NCBI GenBank assembly: GCA_021432635.1
Contig: MU270022.1
Coordinates: forward strand, 124,001 to 188,000
Direction: 5' to 3'
Source: Thozetella sp. PMI_491
Lineage: Eukaryota; Ascomycota; Sordariomycetes; Chaetosphaeriales; Chaetosphaeriaceae
DNA length: 64,000 nt
Shown here: positions 45,950 through 56,928 of the stretch, piece after piece
How positions within the stretch are numbered: position 1 is the first letter of the stretch
Layout: each line of letters begins with the position of its first letter
Made by a program: the position numbers and the translations under genes
Notes under the pieces: model-generated
What the model was told of the DNA's origin: nothing
The model's input: only the letters and a program-made list of their open reading frames with translations
The model's database searches: none

Positions 45950-47233
45950 TTATATCAAGCGGCCGGTCTGCGCATGATCTTCCACCACCTTTTCGTGGCA
46001 TACACTCGCTACTACTTCCTGCAGCTTATGGCTGTCCCGTTTAGCTACCGTCGTGGCTAGCAAGTCGGCCACCTCGTTATGGCCTTGGTGTCGCGCGTAC
46101 TGCTCCGCCGTCCCTTGCAGGTCTACCCAAGAGTCACAATGAAGCTTGGTGGCGGACAGACGCGGGTCTGCTCCATGTCGCAGCAGCGCCTGGACGTTAC
46201 CGCGCAGCCCTTGCCATGCCGCGATGTGCAGGGGCGTGGCCCCGTGCATCTGCAGGGCGTTCGCGTCGAGCCCTCGCTTGAAGCCCTCATCCAAGATTAG
46301 GGCCGCGTCTACCCTCCGGTTCGCTGCCGCCCAGTGCAGCATTGTCTCTCCGAGAGCGTTCTTCACGTGCGGGTCTGCTCCTTGCGCCAGCAGCCACCGT
46401 ACCACCGTCGGTGTGCTCTCGCCTGCGGCAAAGTGCAGTGCCCGGGTGCCGCGCAGATCCTCGTCCGCATCATCTGGAATCTCGTAGTCTAGGACCGATG
46501 GGTGGCTCTGTCTGTAGAGCGCATCGTAGATCACCTTGACGATCCGGAGGTCCTTGCAAGTAGCTGCAGCGTGCAGGGGACACATGCCATCCGCCCTTGG
46601 TGCGAGCGGCTGCGCGCCCCGGGCCAACAGCTCCTTCACGGCATCTAGATTCTTCCTCGCCGTGGCCCACATGAGAGCGGTGGACTTGCCTCTGTCGCGC
46701 GCCTCTGGGTTCGCGCCAGCTATAGCAAGGGCGCGAACCATCTCGAGGCTTATGACCTCTTTCTTGACTGCTAGATGCAGCGGCGTGCTGCCGGTGTTGT
46801 CCGTGGCGTCGACTGGCGCGCCGTGGGCAACCAGAAGCTTTAGCACCCGGATGTGGTTCGTCGTGACTGCTAGGCAGAGAAGTGATTCGCCGTTGTTGGC
46901 ATCGGGGTCGACCTTGGCTCCGCAGTCGAGAAGCATCTTTACTATTTCGACGTGTCCAAGGAGCACGGCGAGCGCCAGCGGGGTTGTGCCTTGGTCGTCT
47001 TTCTCGGCGATCGAGAGCCCAGGGTTGATGCTGCTCTCGTAGGCTTCCTGGACAGCACCCACCTCGCCCTTCCGGATGGCAGCATGTATACGAGGCCCAC
47101 CTCGGTCTAGGACCAGTTCATCAGGGTCAGTCTCGGCAATGGAAGCATCAGGGCCAGGACCGGAAGGCCCCTTGCGGGTTTTCCGCCAGAAGAAAGCCCC
47201 GAGTCCACCGCTGAAGATGCGCTTGGCGGCCAT
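45950..47233 (-). CDS. ankyrin-repeat protein
   Basis: Single-exon protein of 427 residues. The ATG at 47233 (MAAKRIFSGG) is the first ATG; the frame extends upstream only with a TTG start. After a short basic N-terminus, about nine ankyrin repeats run from residue 50 to 375. Typical helices are TTPLALAVLLGHVEIVKMLL, STPLHLAVKKE, TALMWATARKNLDAVKELLA, RALHFAAGESTPTVVRWLLA and ATPLHIAAWQGLRGNVQALL. One repeat carries an acidic insert (about 235-270). The C-terminal 50 residues include another degenerate repeat (YARHQGHNEVADLLA). No enzyme domain or signal peptide is visible. Ankyrin repeats mediate protein binding; the partner cannot be inferred. Confidence 0.88.
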   Translation of the reverse strand: MAAKRIFSGGLGAFFWRKTRKGPSGPGPDASIAETDPDELVLDRGGPRIHAAIRKGEVGAVQEAYESSINPGLSIAEKDDQGTTPLALAVLLGHVEIVKMLLDCGAKVDPDANNGESLLCLAVTTNHIRVLKLLVAHGAPVDATDNTGSTPLHLAVKKEVISLEMVRALAIAGANPEARDRGKSTALMWATARKNLDAVKELLARGAQPLAPRADGMCPLHAAATCKDLRIVKVIYDALYRQSHPSVLDYEIPDDADEDLRGTRALHFAAGESTPTVVRWLLAQGADPHVKNALGETMLHWAAANRRVDAALILDEGFKRGLDANALQMHGATPLHIAAWQGLRGNVQALLRHGADPRLSATKLHCDSWVDLQGTAEQYARHQGHNEVADLLATTVAKRDSHKLQEVVASVCHEKVVEDHAQTGRLI

Positions 47234-48292
47234 CAGGCAAAAGCAAACCGACCCGGCAGGGTTGTTGAAAACAAAGCTGCTGGGTCTACCATAAGAAAGA
47301 AAAGAAAAGGAATCAAAAGGCAGCAAGCGAAAGGAAATGAAGGGGACAATCTAAACAATCAAACAAGTGACTTCCTGGAAGACGAGCTGATAACTCGACG
47401 AGGAGAAAGTGCTCGACTCACGGTATTTGGCTCGTGAGGGCTGATACACTCCACCTCGTCTGCTTGTTAGCTTGGTACAGTGCAAGACCAAGGCCAGTCA
47501 GATCTGGGGGTCAGATTCGAGAACCCGAAAGCAGTAAACGGCCTCGTTAGCTCATTGTTGGCCCATTTGGCTCGCTGAAGGCGCTGTAAGCTGCCTGCAT
47601 CCGGTTCCCACGCTAACAGACAGAAGGGGGCTGTATTGTAGGACATAGCCGTAATGGTTCTCATTTCAGAAATGCCGCCAAGGCTTTCAACGCCTCAAAA
47701 CTTGTACATGTATGGGCGAGTGGTCAGGCAGACACGCCGGTTGGAGAGGAGAGTTGGTTCGAAGCCGGTAGCCTTATGGGCGGTGTCAGGAGTATAGATT
47801 AAGCCTTGTCAATTCGCCTAGCCCCCCGCCCAACACGCCGGCGCCTGGCCTGTCTAGAAAGTGACCAGAGAGGACTGATGCATGGACTGAAGCATCCTGT
47901 GCTAGCGGATACACAATTTCTGAAGTCTGGTTTTCTTGACCCATGTCTGCAGGGCCATACCAGCCGACGGGTGGCCCAAATAGGTGCCCGTATCCAGCAC
48001 CTGTATTGGGCACCTGAGGCACCTGAGGCACGTAGGCCAAAACAGCTGAGCCCAGGAGCGTTGCCTAAATAGCTCCCTCAACACCATCGTTGAGCCGTAA
48101 ATGTAGACGTGTCAGCTGATCATATCCTAGGGACAAAGTTGGCCAGGGAAGCAGTGTGCATTCGCTTCCCTAAGTCGACCGCCTCTTTGGACCCGAAGTA
48201 GGTGGCTAAGCTTGGTCCTCAACCTGGAACCTCCAAATGATATCGACTAGAATAAATAGGAGCTATGGATATATGGAGGCGAGGAGACCTTG
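47234..48292 (+). other. intergenic region
   Basis: About 1.06 kb: promoter of the ankyrin gene at the left and 3' UTR of UTP14 at the right, both on the minus strand. Short ORFs here look random. A tandem CACCTGAGG duplication occurs near 48009-48027. Confidence 0.45.
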
Positions 48293-51056
48293 TCATATCA
48301 TGGGCTTCGACATGGGCGCAATGATACCCTGCTTGACGATAACCCTCGGCTTGGTGGACTCTTGGAACGTCTGCTTGGTCATCCATTCCTGACCAACTGG
48401 CAAACGCAGCGAGCGCTCATACTGCTGATGGCTCTCGAAGGGGAAGGGCAGCTGAGAGGAGAGATACTTGTCGTTCTGAGCGAAATGGTTAGCAAAACAG
48501 CCTAGGACCCAAGGGAACGGGTACGGGGTGGCCTACCTTTTTCACACGTCTCTCGTTGATGATGACCTTGTCCAGGTTCCTGTCCTTTCTCTTCTCCTTC
48601 TTCACCCCTTCCACCTTCGTGATGAATCTGCCCTTGTGTTTCTTCTGCTCGCGCTTGGACACGCCGTCGCCAACCCAGCTTCCCCAGCCCGGTAGGGTAT
48701 TGTCTATCTCTTTCTCATCGTCATCCTCCTCGATTCCTCGCTTTTCGCGCTCGAAATCTCCCACCACGTCCTCACCGGCGAAGGCACGTTTTATCAGGTC
48801 CTGGTCGCGGATGGTTACGGGTAGATGAATAGCTCCGTCATCATCTGACGAATCCCCCGCCGTCTCCGTCTTTCCTATCTCTTTCTGCCTGGATTTGGGA
48901 GGCTTGGCAGCGATGAGTGCGGCGTTGGACAGGTCTAAGCCCTCGGCCTTATTACCGGATGCCTTCTTGCTCTTGCGGCCCTCCTCAGGCGCGCTTCGAG
49001 ACCACGCACCAGGGGCACCTGGGCCGGTGGCAGTTGCTACCTTGGGCTCGATTGCTGGGAGGGAGAACGAGTTCTGTGGCTGAGGGCGGGAGTTCTTGGA
49101 TGTCGGGATATCTTTTTCCCCGTCGCCAGTATGGCCGGCGCGCCTGGCTTGCCTGGAAGCGAGTGCTGCTTGAGGATTGCCGAACTTGCGGCGGCCTATG
49201 TCTTCGACCTCTTCATCGCTCCCCTCCTCTTCGGCGCCAGAGTCGAGTTCGCGCTTCAACTGCCTTACCAACTCATCGTTCTGCCTCTTGCGCTCCTCCT
49301 CTCCCCGCTTCATGAAGCCCATCTGCATCAGCTTAGATTCAGGCTCGTCATCATATTGCTCAGCACGCTCTAGTTGGCGGAGGAGGCTGCGCCGTTCTGT
49401 GTCATCGCCTGAGCCCGAGCCGTTGTCCTCTTCGTCATCCTCATCGTCGGACCCATCTCTGCGGCCTTCGATTCGTCGGCGAAGCTCCTGCTCCTTCAGG
49501 GCAGTATCTGTGAGGCTGGCGCGGAAGTCGTCGTCCCAGACTGCACGGCCAGCTTTCTTTCCAAGCTTAGCCCATTTGCTCTCCCTGTGACGAACTCCCA
49601 TCCGCTCCAGAGCACGCCGCCTGTCGTGGGTTTCGCGCTCCTCCTCCGAGTCAATCTCCCCAGCCTCGAGCAGCGCCTGCCTGTTGGCATCCTCTTCACG
49701 CAGCACCTCCTTGCGGTGGATTCGACGGTAAGCTTTGCTTTTGATCTTCTTGATGCGCTTGGCCCGCGCTTGTTCCCGCGAGAACTGCTCACGTTCCTTA
49801 CGGCGTTGGCGTTGGAGCTCTGCAAGCTCGGCTTTGGTCAGCCTCCGTTCTTGACCATCCTCGTCGATGGTGGTCTCCGGTTTCGGTTTACTAGGCCCTA
49901 GGCCACTTTCCTCCATGATGGCGAGTATAGTCTGCTCCAGCTCCGTGCCGACAGCGGCCCTTTGGTGAAGAGGGGCTAGTTCGCCATGGTCAAGACCACG
50001 GTCCTCGGCATTTTGTGGTAGCGGAAACACAAGATGCTCTGCACGTCGGTTCCTTTGGACCGTGTCCTGCCACCTGTCGAGAGTTTCGGAGGCCTTCTCG
50101 TACGCGGCCGCACGGAGCAGCTTGTCCTGATGCCGCCTAGGCAGCGGAATATTGAGCTTCTTTGCAGCCCCTGGACGTTCTTCTTTCTCTTCCTTCTTCA
50201 TGAGCTTTAGTGACTTCTTCATGGTGGGATCTTTGATGTTCGTCAAGCCCAGGTCGGCAAGGCTGATCTTCGCCGCGGGCTGGGTCTTCGGCCGGTCATC
50301 CTGCTCGTCTTCGTCATCGCCACCAAAGCCGGCAATGAGTCCCTGCAGCGTGTCAAGTTTTGTGAGGTCGTCATCGTCTTCGTCCTCTTCCTCGTCGTCG
50401 CTGTCGACTGACTCGGCGCTCGACTCCTCGTCCTCATCCGAGCCGGAGCCTTGTTCTTCTGCAGACTCGCTGTCAGAAAACTGATCGAGGGCTGTCGCCA
50501 GATCAATGGCATCGGAGCCTAGAGACTCGTCGTCATCCATGTCAGACTCGTCATCCTTGTCTCCAGCCCCGCCCGTCTTGGGCTTGGAAGTGCTCCCAGA
50601 GAAGGCGAACCCTTCGAACTTTTCCTCGTCGCTCTCGCCGAAGGCCTCGTCGCTGTCAATGTCCGAGTCTTCATCCTCGCCATTGACACCTACGTGCCAT
50701 TCGTTGCCCTCGCTGTCGCTTCCTGCAAGGTGCTCATCGTCGTCATCGTCAACCGCTTCTTTCCGTGCCCGCTTCTTCTGTGGCCGCTGGGGCTCGTCCT
50801 CGTCTCCGTCATCGAAGTCGTCGTCCTCATCTTCGTCACCTCGCTGACGCTGCCTCTTCTGGCTTCTATCCTCGAGCTCGGGCTCGAGGTATCGCGTGCG
50901 GACACCTTTCCTGTTCACGGGAACCTGTTCTTCGGCTAACGCGAAAGCATTCAGCGCCTTGGAGGTGGCTTGAGCTCGAGATTTCTTGTTCGGTTTGCTT
51001 TTCCGTTCGGAAGGTCGTGGAAGCAGCGGCCTTCCATGGGCTTGTCGTCCCGGCAT
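48293..51056 (-). CDS. UTP14: U3 snoRNP component Utp14
   Basis: Nucleolar small-subunit processome protein; yeast Utp14 activates the helicase Dhr1 for release of U3 from pre-18S rRNA. Exons 51056-48537 and 48475-48293, phase 0, 900 residues. The intron (48476-48536) has a GTAGGC donor and CGCTCAG acceptor. The second exon supplies the conserved Utp14 end: QLPFPFESHQQYERSLRLPV, then a C-terminus ending APMSKPMI. Other family features are a Lys/Arg-rich N-terminus, a long acidic region (about 70-230), the block KLNIPLPRRHQ, KIKSKAYRRIHRKE, the ERMGVRHRESKWAK segment and LPGWGSWVGDG. The unspliced frame stops soon after the donor and would lose the conserved C-terminus. It is divergently paired with the mL41 gene. 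Confidence 0.95.
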
Positions 51057-51411
51057 CTTGGTGGCGGTTCAGAGCAGCTCCTCGTCTGAGATCCGCGTGG
51101 CACACTGCTTCCTTCCCTCGACAGAACTTATAGAGGGACGGGACCAAAATTATTTTTCTGCCCGGAGGGCGGTGAAATATGTTTGGCGGGGCAGACCCAC
51201 CTGTTGCGCCGCCTAAAAGTGGGCCCCATCCCGGGCGATCGGCTGGACCAAGCTCTGAAAATTGTATTTGCCAACGCCAACGGCGCGTGAACGGAAGCTC
51301 CTGCACGACGACAGCGACGGCGACGACGACGAGCCTCAGGCCGGGACTGCCTACAATACAATCCTCACGAAATGCAACCATAGATCGTTCAATCACACAG
51401 AATACGCAACA
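51057..51411. promoter_or_regulatory. shared divergent promoter of UTP14 and mL41
   Basis: Only 355 bp separate the two start codons. TGAAAATT (51256-51263) resembles the core of the yeast RRPE element of ribosome-biogenesis genes, but is short enough to be chance. An A/T-rich patch (AAAATTATTTTT) lies near 51150. Confidence 0.55.
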
Positions 51412-51803
51412 ATGCAGCCGACACTTGCCCTCCGGGCCGTGTACCGAAAACTTCGGCTAACCACCAAAGACATGAATAAGGGCTTCTACAGGGGCAATCG
51501 GACGGGCACCATGGGAAGGCACACCAAATATGGAGGCTACCGCATTGACTGGAGGAGAGTGAGGACATACGTGTGCCCGCCGCTCGATGGTTTCAAGGTG
51601 CGTGGAGATTGTGTCAGACCAGGATTGAATGCACCCTCTGGCCTAGCCTGGTGTTTGCTAACATTAGTTTGCAATTGCAGCTCACTCCATTCGTGACAGC
51701 CAACATGAGGAGGACATTCGGACAGTACACAGGCGACGAGGACGGCCCGCGCAACCCGGCCACGTATCTGGCGCGGTGGAAGTCGGAGAACGGGTTGGAT
51801 TAA
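51412..51803 (+). CDS. MRPL27: mitochondrial large-subunit ribosomal protein mL41
   Basis: Mitochondrial 54S ribosomal protein of the mL41/yeast Mrpl27 family. Exons 51412-51597 and 51681-51803, joined in phase 0 (GTGCGT donor, AATTGCAG acceptor), 102 residues. Family features are LTTKDMNKGFYRGNRTG, GRHTKYGGYRIDWRRVRTYV and, across the splice, FKLTPFVTANMRRTFGQYTG. The basic N-terminus is consistent with mitochondrial import. The first exon alone would read on in frame as a false C-terminus. It shares a short promoter with UTP14, linking two ribosome-related genes of different compartments. Confidence 0.93.
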
Positions 51804-52249
51804 CAGCCATCAGGTCTTGAAGCTAGGTGGCCGAGGAGAAGAATCTTGCAGAGCTATGCGGCAGCGTCGACACCTGAATCAGCGAACCGCGGCATAGGTA
51901 CGCTTGGTGGGACAGATCCTCAGCGCTTCTATTGTACAACAATATTGTACGTATACGTATACAGGGATAAAATGGTGTGACACCTAGGCTGCCGGAAACA
52001 GTCCACATATACAGACGAGAGTTTGGTCTCCCAAAGACAGCCCTGGCTACTAAACTCAGACCAAAGAAACCTTTCAGATCACGCTTGGAGAGTGAACGAA
52101 CGTCCAACATCGGGAGAAATTGTTGTCCCTTCTGCTCAGCCATTCAGAGTGCCAGCCGGGTGTATCGCGTTCCCAGGGTACCGAGCTGTTATCCAAGCAA
52201 ACCAACAAGGGAAACACAGCACTGTACTAAGCAAATGCACTCGTGGATA
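51804..52249 (+). other. convergent 3' flanks
   Basis: About 450 bp between the mL41 and hydrolase stop codons. TA-rich near 51935-51965. No gene seen. Confidence 0.45.
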
Positions 52250-55127
52250 TCAGTCCTGCTTCTGTCTGTCTGCAGCGGGTTCCCTCGAGGTTTCCTCTTC
52301 GGCGGTGACAAATCTCTCGAGACGGGGTTTGTTCGTAGGCGAGACCAAAGAGGGAGAAGACAGCGGCGACAAAAAATTGGGGGATGCCAAGCTGCTGGCC
52401 GCGTCTGCGGTCCCGTTCTCCAGTGAATCGCCCTGAGCTTCTGCTACAGCTGCGGCGGAGGTGGTTTCCACGGGGGCAGGACTTGTCGGCCTCGGGGAGG
52501 GAAGCCCCGATGCATCCATCGCTGAGGTGAGTGTCATCATGCTTGCAGTATCTGCCTCCTTGCTGATGGTAAAAGGCATTGAGATGCCGTCGATCCTCGG
52601 CCGCTTGCCTGTGACCCCAGTGTCAGGAACGTAGTTTGGCGACAGAAGGCCGTCCACCCCGGATGTGGACTCGCCGTTCTCCTTTCGAAAGGCGAGAAGA
52701 GTGGCAGCGGGTGTGTCCTCGTCTACAATCACAGCGTCGCCGACTTGGCCTTCGTCTTTGACTGTTCGCCTTCTCGAGCGGCTCCTGCTGACCGAGGGCG
52801 TCTGCGTGGCAGCCGGTGGGACACGATGCGCCTCGCTGGCCTGCTCCTGAATGTCTGGGAATGCCCTTGCTCCTTGGCCGTCGGCCTCGGTGACTGCTGC
52901 CATCTCTGGAGCCTTCTCGGCCTGTTCTTCTCTCTGCACTGTTGCCTCGTCATGCTTTGAACCCCAGAGCGACCAGAGTGAAAGGCCGAGGCTGCGAGCC
53001 CGCTTCTTCTCCGATTCCTTGTAGTCGATCTTCCGCCTTCCGGCTAGTGCACTGGGCGGCGGGATGTCGCCTTGGGGGAAGACCTCATAGCCGATCTGTA
53101 AGTCATTCATGCGCTTTTTATAAACCCGCATTTTTGTCTTTTTAAACCGTGCGTCCCAGCGCTCCCGCTGCTCGAGCCACTTCCGGACTGGTCCAGCCTT
53201 GACCACGCCGACGTGCTCGCGATCAAATACGCATGCTTCTAGCTCTTCTGGAGGGGGGAGAGGGTAGACTACGCCGTGGCGAGTCACCCGTTGGCGAATC
53301 ATGTGGTCCTTGAAGTTAGGGAGCGGGTCCCCAGCTTTACCGATAGAACCATTGGTCTGTGGTTGCTTCTCAGATTTTCTGTCCGATTTCTTCCCCTGCT
53401 ACATTCTTGTGAGCACGCCTCTGCGTGTAGGGAGCTGCAAGTTGCAAGCAAGGTACTCACATGGTCCTCATCCGGGCCTTCGGAGTCGGAACTGGATATG
53501 ACTGAGATGTCGTCATCATCTAAGATGTCAATTTCTGTTTGCTGGGCCCGAGCAAGTGCCCAAGCCCCGAATTGAGCGATAGACCGGTACATGTACTTGG
53601 CTGGCCGCGTGAAACTGAGAGTTGGGGCGACGTGGCACAAATCGTCCCAGACCTGAAGCTGCACGTCGGTCGGCTTGTATGCCTCGAGCTGAGCTCTGGC
53701 TTTGTCGTCCATCAATGCCTCCGTAGGGAGATAGTCTTGCGGATGGGCACACTTGTGGGCAAGATAGATTTGCTCGTCACGCAAGATCTCACCTCCTCCG
53801 ACCATTATCAGAAGAGGCGGCAGTCCACCGAGGGTCGGTTGCATGACGGGGCTGACGAGGGGATGAGACAGCAATTCGTTGGTAGTGTAGAGCTAGCAAT
53901 AATTCCTGTTAGAAGTCTCGGCACCGTGTAGGAACAGAGATGGTTCCGTTACCTGAATCTGTTCCTTGATCTCCACCTGCTTCCCGTCGATAGTGACGGA
54001 CAGGTGCGTCTTGGCGGTTGTCATATTGTCTGGGGCGTGACTGCTCTGGTTAGAGGCCTCCGTAGAACTCGCTTTCTTCTTCTCTATGATCCTCTTGAGT
54101 TCCTCGATCTCGTTATCGCTGGGTGGGGGCCAGGCTGCGGATGGTTTGTGGTGGAAGCCCGACTGTGGGATGTAATCGCAGGGACATGCACCGGCCACGC
54201 TCGGGAACGAGTGCGTCAGATCAACCCAGGGGCTGATGAGAACAGCGCCAGCAGGTAAGGGAATGCCTCTGTCACGTAAAGTCACGAGCATCGACACCAC
54301 CATGCCGCCTCCGGCTGAATCCCCAGCGAGGAGGATGGTCTGGGGTTCCTGGTATCTCAGGAGGTAAAGATAGGCAGCGAGGCAGTCGTGGAGACCGCAA
54401 GGGAAAGGGAACTGAGGGGAGAGGCGGTATCGCGGAGCAAATGCCCTCGCTTTGAGCTTTCGCGCGTGACGCTGCATCTGGTACCGATGCTCATCGACAC
54501 TGCCGAAGAAGTAGGCTCCTCCATGAACGTAGAACATGACGCGATTGCCTGGGTCGCCGTTCTTCTCCCGCTCACGATGGTCGGCCTTCATCTCGATCCA
54601 TTCTGCCTTCAGGGGGCTCTTGGCTTTCCTCCACTGCCACCAGTTGCTACCCCCGACTTCTTTGATCCCGTCGGGGCCCAATTGCTGCTCTAGAAGGCCC
54701 GCGGCCCGGTCTAGGTCGCTCGATGGGACGTCGACTTCCTCAACCCGAATCCACTGCGGATGGGGCACCCATTGGGCAGTGAAGGCCTGAAGATCTTCGA
54801 CCGTATGGTGGGAGGCAAATACGAGGAAAGATCGGATCAGGTTGAGGCCTTCATCATAGGAGAGATGCGCCGTCGGCTTCTGGCGCAATGGCTTCCGGTT
54901 CAGGTACTGAAGTCGAGATCGCGTTAGCTCGGAAGCTATTATGGGCAGATGCAGCGGCGGAATAAAAAAACCCCAGGGACACACATTCTTCAGATGACGA
55001 AGGAAGGTTCCATGCTTGGGTATACGACCGAAGAAGATGGGGCCTAGGGAATTGAGAGACTCACATGTGACAAGAGCGTCGAGACCACTGTTGGCGTCAC
55101 GGCCAGGGAGACCGACGCGGTGTTCAT
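52250..55127 (-). CDS. HSL-type alpha/beta hydrolase (lipase/esterase) with long C-terminal extension
   Basis: Probable lipase or carboxylesterase of the hormone-sensitive-lipase (alpha/beta hydrolase 3) family. Four exons: 55127-55065, 54906-53953, 53892-53461 and 53395-52250. All junctions are phase 0; total 2595 nt, 864 residues. The oxyanion motif YVHGGAYFFGS is at about residues 147-157. The nucleophile is Ser218 in LLAGDSAGGGM. The acid is probably Asp in GGGEILRDE and the His is in WDDLCHVAP. The last 380 residues are a fungal extension without a fold I know, rich in Ser, Pro and charged residues. Start choice: the frame beginning at 55197 runs through the first intron. The ATG at 55125-55127 lies in another frame and gives 21 residues ending STLLSH before a perfect GTGAGT donor, rejoining YLNRKP. 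Substrate unknown; cytosolic or lipid-droplet location is only a family-based guess. Confidence 0.9.
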
Positions 55128-55831
55128 TGTCGATTCGCCCGAGCGATCGTAAGACAACGCAACGCTTGCTGGGAGTTATATCGAGAAAGCACACCATATG
55201 AATACAGAGTGTTGGAGTACAGAGTGTTGCAGAAAGTTTAACCAGCTAGAGGTTGCGCATATACGGTGTAATTAAGCGTGGGTTGGCGAAGGTGCAAGTG
55301 CTGCGTTTCACCAGCTGAGGGCCCGAGTGATGTCATCTAAGTTATATTAGGTTGGAGCTCCAAAGCGCGCTGCCGGGCGTAGCTGCATGTGTTCGCCCTA
55401 GCTGTTCTGTGCTGGTAGAGAGAAGCCCTGTTACCCCAAAACAGCTAGCGAGACATCCTCGCCCCCGCCCTTCCCTCCCCCCGCAATGATCCGCCATTGC
55501 TGCAGCCAGTGGGTGGGATGAATTAGAAGCTCTGCTATTTTCACCGCCAGCGCATTTGGCACCGCGTCACTCGAGGTTTGCCTAAACGGAGGTCTACGAA
55601 ACTCACGACCGCATAAAGCGAACCCCCCAGCGATCAAGACTCTCTGAGTGGAGATCCCTAACAAGGCACCAGGTTTCTCTATTGCAGGTCCCGAGACACC
55701 CCATCGCATTATTAAATCTTCTGGACGTTCCGTGGGGCTACACCCAGTGGTCTGGCCACCGCAACCGGACCCTAAAGGATACACTCCGCAGTCCCCAGAC
55801 TTGATCGATCTTGACACTTCGCGACCTCAAC
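55128..55831. promoter_or_regulatory. divergent promoter of hydrolase and RING genes
   Basis: About 700 bp between divergent start codons. It contains repeated GTTGGAGTACAGAGTGTTG-like half copies at about 55210-55232 (two AGAGTGTTG boxes). No other gene supported. Confidence 0.5.
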
Positions 55832-56571
55832 ATGGCGACTCAGTACGAAGGTGTGTACCCTGCGGAGCCGTGCATCCCTAGCCAAGACCTCGAAGCGCCA
55901 CCCCCTCCCCCCCCGCCCCCTTTCTCCTGCTCCAAGTAGCGTCGCTAACCGTCGCCTCTTCCCCAGTCGAGCATAATATCCAGTTCGCGAGCGCCAGCGG
56001 CTCCGGCAGGCGCCGCCGCCAAGTCGACATGGCCAGCTTCACCTCCCTTCTCCATCAGATCGCGCCGGAAAGCGACAGTGCCGGCAGCCGCCAGACGCCC
56101 TCGGGCGCGAACCACAACCCGCACGCGACCCCCACCCCGGTGGACGTGGCGGCGCTGTTCCGGCTGGTGCAGGACCAGATGGGCACGTTGAGCATGACGG
56201 CACCAACCGACGCGAATCGTGACTTCCTGCGCGAGCTGGTTCAGGTGCTCGAAGGCGACATCGAGAATCCGCCGACGACGGTCCAGGGTGTCACACAGCA
56301 GTACCTGGACGGGCTTGACCGGGTGCCGCGCAAGAAGCTCAAGGCCGATGAGACGTGCCCCATCTGCGCCGAGAAGTACCTCGATGACCAGTACTGTCTG
56401 GTGGTCGAGCTTCCCTGCCACCACAGCCACCGATTCGACCTCGAGTGCGTCGGCCCTTGGCTACTGAGCAAGGGCAACTGCCCGCTCTGCCGGAAGGACC
56501 TGGCCAAGAAGAAAGAGGTCGTGGTTCCTGACGACGATGAGGAGGATGATATGGATGGATTGTATGCGTGA
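55832..56571 (+). CDS. small RING-H2 finger protein
   Basis: Probable E3 ubiquitin ligase of 207 residues. Exons 55832-55850 and 55967-56571; the first codes only MATQYE plus one base. The intron has a GTGTGT donor and CCCCAG acceptor and is C-rich. The RING lies in the C-terminal third (about 135-180): CPICAEKY, then CHHSHRFDLECV, then W and CPLCRKDL. The metal ligands fit a RING-H2 pattern. The middle has a short helical region with FRLVQDQMG and FLRELVQVLEGD. The end is acidic (DDDEEDDMDG). No membrane segment. Target unknown. Without the first exon the frame would start at an internal Met (residue 28). Confidence 0.88.
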
Positions 56572-56928
56572 TGTGCCATGGCAATGGAACGAGATATGAG
56601 CATCTTCGGGGCGTTTAGGAAGGGGCCGCGGACAGTTCAGTTAGGGATATGACGGTTACACATAGAGAAGTTATGCACAGATACTTGTTGCTACCGCGAT
56701 ATGTCTCGCTTTGTAGCTCGACGCCTTATCGGTGAGGAAGATTGCCGGTAGTGCTTCTGGCTACAGTCTATTTGAGAGGGTGCGGCTGGCGATATCCTAG
56801 GCCGGCGCCATGTGCACTTTTTACATGCGGTGAGGCGCGGGCGGATGCTCCTTCATCAGTCATGTACCTCCGTCTCCTGTCTCTGCCGGAGGGGGCTTGC
56901 AAGCCGTAGAAGATTTCCCTAATTCGCT
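56572..56928 (+). other. convergent 3' flanks
   Basis: About 360 bp between the RING gene stop and the stop of the minus-strand small protein. Nothing else seen. Confidence 0.45.

Noticed and set aside
47234-47326. N-terminal extension of the ankyrin protein
   Set aside because: The upstream frame begins only with TTG; the first ATG at 47233 gives a sensible start.
55065-55197. ATG at 55197 as the hydrolase start
   Set aside because: That frame is broken by the GTGAGT intron at phase 1, whereas the overlapping ATG at 55127 gives a phase 0 join and a typical family N-terminus.
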